Source: Craterostigma plantagineum
Lineage: Eukaryota; Streptophyta; Magnoliopsida; Lamiales; Linderniaceae
Assembly: GCA_027422505.1 (NCBI GenBank)
Contig: JAPQWV010000028.1
Location: forward strand, 7,034,001-7,098,000
Direction of reading: 5' to 3'
DNA length: 64,000 nt
Shown here: positions 58,725-64,000 of the stretch, piece after piece
How positions within the stretch are numbered: the first letter of the stretch is position 1
How the letters are laid out: each line of letters begins with the position of its first letter
Made by a program: the position numbers and the translations under genes
Notes under the pieces: model-generated
The model's input: only the letters and a program-made list of their open reading frames with translations
Told to the model about the DNA's origin: nothing
Databases searched by the model: none

Positions 58725-60310
58725 TGATAAACGTATTTTAATACGTTTATTGTTGTATTTATTTGGGTTACAATAGGATTTTGTTGGTCATTCTATGCAT
58801 TTCTTGGCTCTATTTACACCTATTTAAATATTGTAGGACCTTCGAACGGTTATCGAGCGAAAAGGAACGAAAACGACGCAAAATGGATCAAGAATGAAGC
58901 TTCAGGAAACGTTCACGGCCGTGAACGCCTTTGCAGCAGGCCGTGAACAGCAACAGAATAGGAAGATAGCTTTCTGTTGGGTGTCGCGACCGTGACACTC
59001 CCTTGCAAGAGGCCGTGAACGAGGACAGTGGCCTAAGATGGATATACTTAAGGAGTCACGGCCGTGAATCCCTTGCAAGAGGCCGTGACATATCACTGAA
59101 GCGAAAAGGATGGAATTTATACACTGTCACGGCCGTGACTCCTCATGTTAGAGGCCGTGACCTGTTACAGAAAGTCAAGATTTAGGGTTTAAGCCGCCGT
59201 CACGGCCGTGAATCCTTATGCAAGAGGCCGTGAAGGGTTTAAGAAACTCGGAAAATTAGGCTAAAGTGTATCCTTCACGGCCGTGAAGGCCCGTTAAGTG
59301 GCCGTGAACGTGCCAAATTTCAGGGTTAAGGCCCAAATTCGAAGCATAAAAGGGAGTTCTTCTCAGAACTCAAACACAACCCCATAGAGCCGAAAATATA
59401 GAGAAAAAGAAGAGGAAGAAGAACCCTAGAAGCTGCTCCATCATTCGGAGACGATCCAACAACGCAGCCACGCTCATTTGATCGAGGAACGAGAGATCCG
59501 CCTCAGAAACGCCATACTCACTTCTTAGGAAAGATTTAATGAGTTCTCTACCCTCGTTTCCTTTGAATCTCGTTGTTGTTTTGTCTAATATGAGTAGCTA
59601 ATCCTCTTATGTGTTTGGGAGTAGATGAACGTTGGGTTATGTCGTAGTTAAGGTGTAGGATAATCGTGAACACGTGTATTCGACTATTTATTGTTCTATG
59701 ATATTGCTTCTTTGCCTCAATATGTCTATGTGTTGATGTGAATGCGTGGTACATCGTTTAGGGCGACAGCTAAGTAACGATAGGCCGTTCGTAGACATTA
59801 GGATTCGAGTATAGGGCGACAGCAAATACTCGATCCTCGCCGTCCAGTAATTGCTAAACTTAGATTCCCACGAACGTTTAGGGCGACAGCAAATCCGTGA
59901 GTGGGTAGGAAATTACTGCGATTTAGTCGATAATTGCGTAGAGCGATATTCCGTAGCCTTAGCCGACAACACCCAGCGGGATTCGAATCCCGACGCATAT
60001 ATTTGTCATCTTAAGTCACTCGTATTATTTCTAGTTGTGCTTCTTTAGTCTTCTATTGCATTAGGTTGCTCTGCTAAACTAGTTCGTAGCATAAACAAAT
60101 CCCGTCGTTTTATTTAGGCTAAATATCGAGTCGATAGGTTAATACTAGTAATCAAATTTATTCCTCGTGTTCGATACTCGGATATTCACTTTACTACACT
60201 ACAAACGATAGGTCCACTGCCTATCGCACGTCGGTGATAGTAAACACGTATTCATTTTAATTATCACTTGTCACACATGCACTTAATATCAGTACACCGC
60301 GTGTCGATCA
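58725..60310 (+). repeat. Solo LTR (probably Ty3/gypsy), 1,586 bp
   Basis: Ends TGATAAACG and GTGTCGATCA are flanked by a perfect GCCAC (58720-58724, 60311-60315). A TATA-like CATAAAAGGG at about 59346 supports plus orientation. AGGGCGACAGCNAAT repeats three times at about 59760-59895. Its upstream third carries six palindrome units. No internal region is present. The family is guessed as Athila/Tat-like from the LTR layout. Confidence 0.85.
58911..59312. repeat. Six-unit CACGGCCGTGA array in LTR
   Basis: Each unit is CACGGCCGTGA, a gap of about 10-12 bases with TTGCAAGA, then GGCCGTGA. Units start near 58914, 58985, 59057, 59127, 59201 and 59275, about 72 bases apart. Spacers are unrelated to each other, so the conserved part is the palindrome pair. 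Confidence 0.92.
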
Positions 60311-60315
60311 GCCAC

Positions 60316-61589
60316 GTAAAACACTTGCCCTAATAAGTTGTACCAAATATACCGCTTATATTGTACCATTGAGCAGTCTGTAGTTGTATCTGATTATAGT
60401 GATATACAGTACCAAAATTAAGAAAGATATTAGCCGACATTATACAGTCTATGATAGGTAAATTCGTTTTTAACTGATATTGCAGATATAGTTATTTGTC
60501 ATGATTCTGTCAGATATCAGTAGTTCTGACAAGTCAGGTTTTATTCCTGACAAGAGATGATGTTTTGTATTTTTCTTCCCTTTTTTATTGCTATTACTAT
60601 GATGTACCATTTTAATGCATTTAGCGTATCATTTGAAAAGTGCTTGGTGTACCTTGTACACACAGTTGCAGTACATATTTTCACATTGTTACCGTAATCT
60701 AGCATGAAGATAATCATTTGTGCCATAACAGTGTGCTAATACATCCACCAAATTAAACCAACACGAAAAAAATTATGCTATTTCATACCAAATGGATCTA
60801 AGTTGAACAAAGACTAGGGATAGCCGAAACATGTGGTCCGAAGCAAACCATAACCATTATTCTAACAATCCACGTTAAGCTTACTAAATGGAGAAGACCA
60901 TAATTGTTTTCATTCACAAATGGTACGACAAATAATTAAATACAGACCATATAAAGGTACGTCATGATAAGGAAAATGTACGAGAACAATAAGTAAATTG
61001 GTACACGATATACATAAAATTAATATGACAAAACAAATATGTAAAACCAAATAATAATAACCAAACAGAGCCATCACCAAAACCCCAAAAAAGTGCAGAA
61101 TGGAAGGAACAACATTAAATTTTAAGTGAACACGCAATTGCGATTTGGGCTAGATCAATTTCAAGCAAACCCCCAAATTTTGAACAACCCCAAAATTTCT
61201 ATTTTATTTCTGTCAATCCAAGCTCGTGAGTATGATTGAAATATGAAAACCCATATATCTTCCCAGATGTCTATTTTCTTCTTCAAGATTCCTATTTTCT
61301 TCTTCTACCAAATGTTTTTCTTCTTCTTACTCGTCAAAATCCGCATGGACTAATCGAGAATTGCTGCTGCTTCTTCTTCTTCTTCTTCTTCTTCTTCTTC
61401 TTCTCCTCCGTCTCCTCCTCCTCCTCCTCCTTCTTCTTCTTCTTTATGCCTTTTCTGTTTTTTAATTTTTCTTTTTCTTTTCTTTTTTCTTTTCATTCCT
61501 TTAAATACATGTCTTACAAAAAAAAAATAAAAAAATAAAAAGCATAAAGTAAGGGTAAAATCGTTATTTTATTTGTATTCATCATTAAG
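60316..61589. other. Right arm interior with TGTACCA words and CTT repeat
   Basis: TGTACCA/GTACCAA words recur at 60340-60670. A (CTT)n/(CTC)n microsatellite lies at 61368-61442. No gene is supported. Confidence 0.5.
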
Positions 61590-61692
61590 TGAACAAAAGT
61601 TTCCCGTTGGTCCTTATGTGATAAAATTACTGACACATGGAGTTAAGTGAGAGATAATTTAGCTGTACGGGTTCAAGTGAAATTTACTCTAT

Positions 61693-61999
61693 AAAATTCA
61701 AAGAAAATTATTCACTACATTTTTTTCTTCACTGTGGCATCGTTATATTCTCAATTTACCGCTTTATTTTGTTTTAGTTATATTTTACAAACGATACATT
61801 TATATGCTACAAAGTACACGCATTTGAGTGTGCAAAAAAGACCTATATTATATATTTAGTTTTACGTATTTTACAACTAACATGCCTCCTCAAATATATA
61901 CTTGTTTGGCTTTTTTAATTAAGTTAAAAAAAATCTACCACTAATAAAATAAACAACAATCGAAAACCATTAATAGAATAAAGAAATTCGTAAGATGGT
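61693..61999. other. Spacer, nothing recognised
   Basis: AT-rich sequence without coding features or repeats that I can name. Confidence 0.3.
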
Positions 62000-62330
62000 T
62001 ATACGAGGTACTAACTCGTATTTCCATAATACGAGCACTGGCCCGCTGACCCTGACATGGCACTTAACGTATCTCGTAAAACCAAGATTCGAGTTAGTAG
62101 CTCGTATAATTACTTAATGCACGACCAACCTGCATGCCTATGCAGCGTGTCGGCAATAATTCGCGTAACTCGTAATATGATCATACGAGTTACGTGATTT
62201 ATTGCAATAATACATATAACTCGTATGTTGTTATTACGAGTTACGTGATTTATTGCAATAATACATATAACTCGTATGTTGTTATAATTCACGTAACTCG
62301 TATGAACATATTACGAGTTAAGTTTCTATA
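62000..62330. repeat. ACTCGTA / TACGAGT palindrome array
   Basis: Inverted pairs such as AACTCGTAATATGATC-ATACGAGTTA recur about six times. Within it a 51-bp unit (ACGTGATTTATTGCAATA...) is duplicated at 62192 and 62243. It lies just upstream of the MuDR-type gene, in the place a Mutator element's subterminal region would occupy. Confidence 0.9.
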
Positions 62331-62340
62331 TATACCCCCT

Positions 62341-62394
62341 TATCGATTTTTTTTAACATAACACAACTATCGATTTTTTTTAACATAACACAAA
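62341..62394. repeat. 27-bp tandem duplication before the transposase ATG
   Basis: TATCGATTTTTTTTAACATA is repeated with period 27 (62341, 62368), ending three bases before the start codon at 62397. Confidence 0.9.
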
Positions 62395-62396
62395 CA

Positions 62397-64000
62397 ATGG
62401 TGTCGAGTCGCGTACAAGTCATAGTATATTTCGGCGGCGAAAAATTCAATCATCCGATTCTACCATCAAATATAGTATCCGCACTATTGGGTATAGGCGA
62501 ATTCATCGCAATACCAATTTTTCCGAGGTTACATCGTTGTTGTTCGAAATTACGGGTGCTGATAGAAGTCGTTGTTCGTTGATTGTCCATGCGAAAAATG
62601 AATACTTTCAACATTCCCGTCACTTTCATCAGCTACTCCAATTCTCCAACGACAACGATTTAAAATTTTTCATACATCCCGATTCGGAGAACAATTGTGT
62701 TGAGGTTTTTGTTGAAATAGTTGAAAATTCAAACTTTGATTTGAGCGAAGAGCCTCATCGGAATTTTGAGGACCGTCGCGAGTTTCCTGCGTTTGAAGTT
62801 GGTTCTTCGAGTTATACATGTCCGGATTTTCCCGACATTGTCTCAGTTACGGCAGGGTTCACAATGTTTCTTTGGAGACGCCGACGCTTGGTGTTCCATT
62901 CAATATGCCAGAATCCGTGTCAGAACCCGTGCCAGACTTCGTGCCTGAACCCGAGCAAGATGTTGATGTTAGTGATTCGAAAGCGGTCGATGAGGATCCA
63001 CTGTCCGAGTTACCCGATCGCAACGAGGACGACGAGAACAATGACGACGATGCGCCAGATGATACCACTCCGCTGGACTCTGCTGCTCCAACGCTATTTC
63101 AGTCCATCCCATTTTTCCAAACGTACCAAATGCCACCTCCTGGTGGTGACGACTACGGTGATTACGGGGAGTTTTACGACAAAGATAACCCTATGTTTTG
63201 TCGAAGTATGATTTTTCCAACTAAGAAACATTTACAACGTGCCATCGACGATTTTTCGATCAGGGTTGCTAGACGTGAGTATTACGTCAACGAGAGCAGC
63301 AGTACACGTTGGAGTGTTCAATGTGATCACACGACTGATTGCCCTTGGAGACTGAGGGCATCCTTCAAGACAAAAAAGGTTACTGGTCTGTTATAAAATT
63401 TGAAGGACCACACACTTGCTATATGACTGAGCTGGCGAGCACACACCGTAATATCTCTCAAAATTTTATTGCTGATTTGTTGGTTAGAACCGTGGAAGTC
63501 GATCCGCAATTCCTATCCAAGAATGTCCAACAACTCGTGAAAGATATATATGACTACGAAATCTCATATATTCAAGGATCTGAAAAGAGCTATAGAAAAC
63601 GTTTACGGTACGTGGCAAGAGTTTGTTACTCCCAACATTTATGAAGGCGTTGCAGCATTACAATCCAGGGACAATCGTGAAGTGGCTCCATATGCAGACA
63701 GGGAGAGCTAGACACTTCCAACTCGGGTATGCTTTTTGGGCTTTTAAACCGAGCATCGATGGCTTCAAACATTGTCGCAAAGTTGTTTGTGTCGATGGTA
63801 CGCATTTATACTCCAAATATAGACACAAATTATTGATTGCTATGTCGCTGGATGCCAACCAAAACTTCTTTCCTGGCGTTTGACATTATCACGGCAGAAA
63901 GTACACACTCATGGACTTGGTTCCTTAACCATTTGAACACATGTATTCTTGAAAATCAATCGGTTTGCCTTATTTCGGATTGTCACCCAGGTATTTCATC
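62397..64000 (+). pseudogene. MuDR-type Mutator transposase, decayed and cut by window end
   Basis: It starts MVSSRVQVIVYFGGEKFNHP, a PB1-like N-terminal domain seen in many plant MULE proteins. An acidic linker (SELPDRNEDDENNDDDAP) leads into the MuDR DNA-binding domain (MIFPTKKHLQRAIDDFSIRV, CPWRLRASF). The DDE catalytic part follows: VCVDGTHLYSKYRHKLLIAM with the first Asp, and LISDCHP with the second, near 63980. The protein would continue beyond the window. Frame changes near 62500, 62850, 63370, 63640 and 63880 mean it cannot be read as one protein. It belongs to the MURA-like branch, unlike the FAR1-like transposase at 48-50 kb. Confidence 0.88.

Larger units (their letters stand above)
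55484..61692. mobile_element. Inverted-repeat element with GGTAC-array arms, nested
   Basis: Left 55484-55620 and inverted right 61692-61590 share TTTCACTT, CAACTAACTCC/CACTTAACTCC and TTATCAC(T/A)TAAGGACCAAC, about 110 bases in all. Between them, left-arm words GGTACAAT (57840-57970) and right-arm words TGTACCA (60345-60660) lie in opposite orientation. A LINE-type retroposon interrupts the left terminal repeat, and a solo LTR (58725-60310) interrupts the middle. No clean target duplication was found and no coding region recognised. Confidence 0.6.

Noticed and set aside
58911..59312. CRISPR-like array
   Set aside because: Repeats of ~30 bases with ~40-base spacers superficially fit, but the sequence is plant nuclear, lies within an LTR flanked by a 5-bp duplication, and there are no cas genes.
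59965..59995. Possible tRNA gene (GGGATTCGAATCCCG looks like a T arm)
   Set aside because: No acceptor stem, D arm or anticodon arm can be fitted; it lies inside a solo LTR.
61236..61538. 100-residue Phe/Ser-rich protein
   Set aside because: It is the translation of a CTT/CTC microsatellite.

Overview
This is plant nuclear DNA, most likely from a eudicot. The genes carry short GT-AG introns, and the recognisable products are plant forms: a BLUS1-type Ste20 kinase, DRT102 (an RpiB-cupin fusion) and MND1. Between them lies a dense, repeatedly nested layer of plant transposons (Ty1/copia, Ty3/gypsy, Mutator, hAT, CACTA, Stowaway and LINE). Nothing suggests bacterial, organellar or viral DNA. 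The species cannot be named from the sequence alone.

Layout. 1-2061: end of a minus-strand copia element (integrase, protease, gag, primer site, LTR). 3244-16398: a minus-strand Ty3/gypsy chromovirus with a perfect 5-bp target duplication and unequal LTRs; one LTR carries three tandem copies of an ~848-bp terminal segment that the other has once. 16454-20015: a Stowaway-like MITE that hosts a GC-rich hAT-like element, which itself hosts a solo LTR, plus a second Stowaway-like MITE. 20018-22246: small repeats. 22247-45115 is the genic part: BLUS1-like kinase (-), a CACTA fragment, an uncharacterised RRM-like protein (-), a neuroguidin/Lcp5 homologue (+) with an apparent lesion, a Mutator SWIM remnant, CREG-like (+), DRT102 (-), an ANKRD13-like protein (-), LINE and copia remnants, and MND1 (-).

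45203-54157 is a large terminal-inverted-repeat element whose two arms are degenerate arrays of TTATACCAAC in opposite orientations. It begins 87 bp upstream of the MND1 start codon. Nested in it are a hAT MITE, a deleted copia element and a complete 4.0-kb Mutator-like element (47863-51890). That MULE has a perfect 9-bp target duplication and two convergent gene remnants: a FAR1-like/SWIM transposase joined to an OTU protease domain (+), and a plant mobile domain (PMD) gene (-). The first intron of both genes carries an array of the same 21-bp palindrome. This symmetric design is the most unusual object in the window.

54158-61692 holds two further inverted-repeat elements, a LINE-type retroposon with a 14-bp target duplication, and a solo LTR containing six CACGGCCGTGA palindrome units. 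From 62397 to the window end is a decayed MuDR-type transposase behind another palindrome array (ACTCGTA/TACGAGT).

The host genes are unrelated housekeeping, signalling and meiotic genes and do not form a pathway. A theme across the transposons is that unrelated families each carry their own array of short, often palindromic motifs next to promoters, in first introns or in terminal arms.
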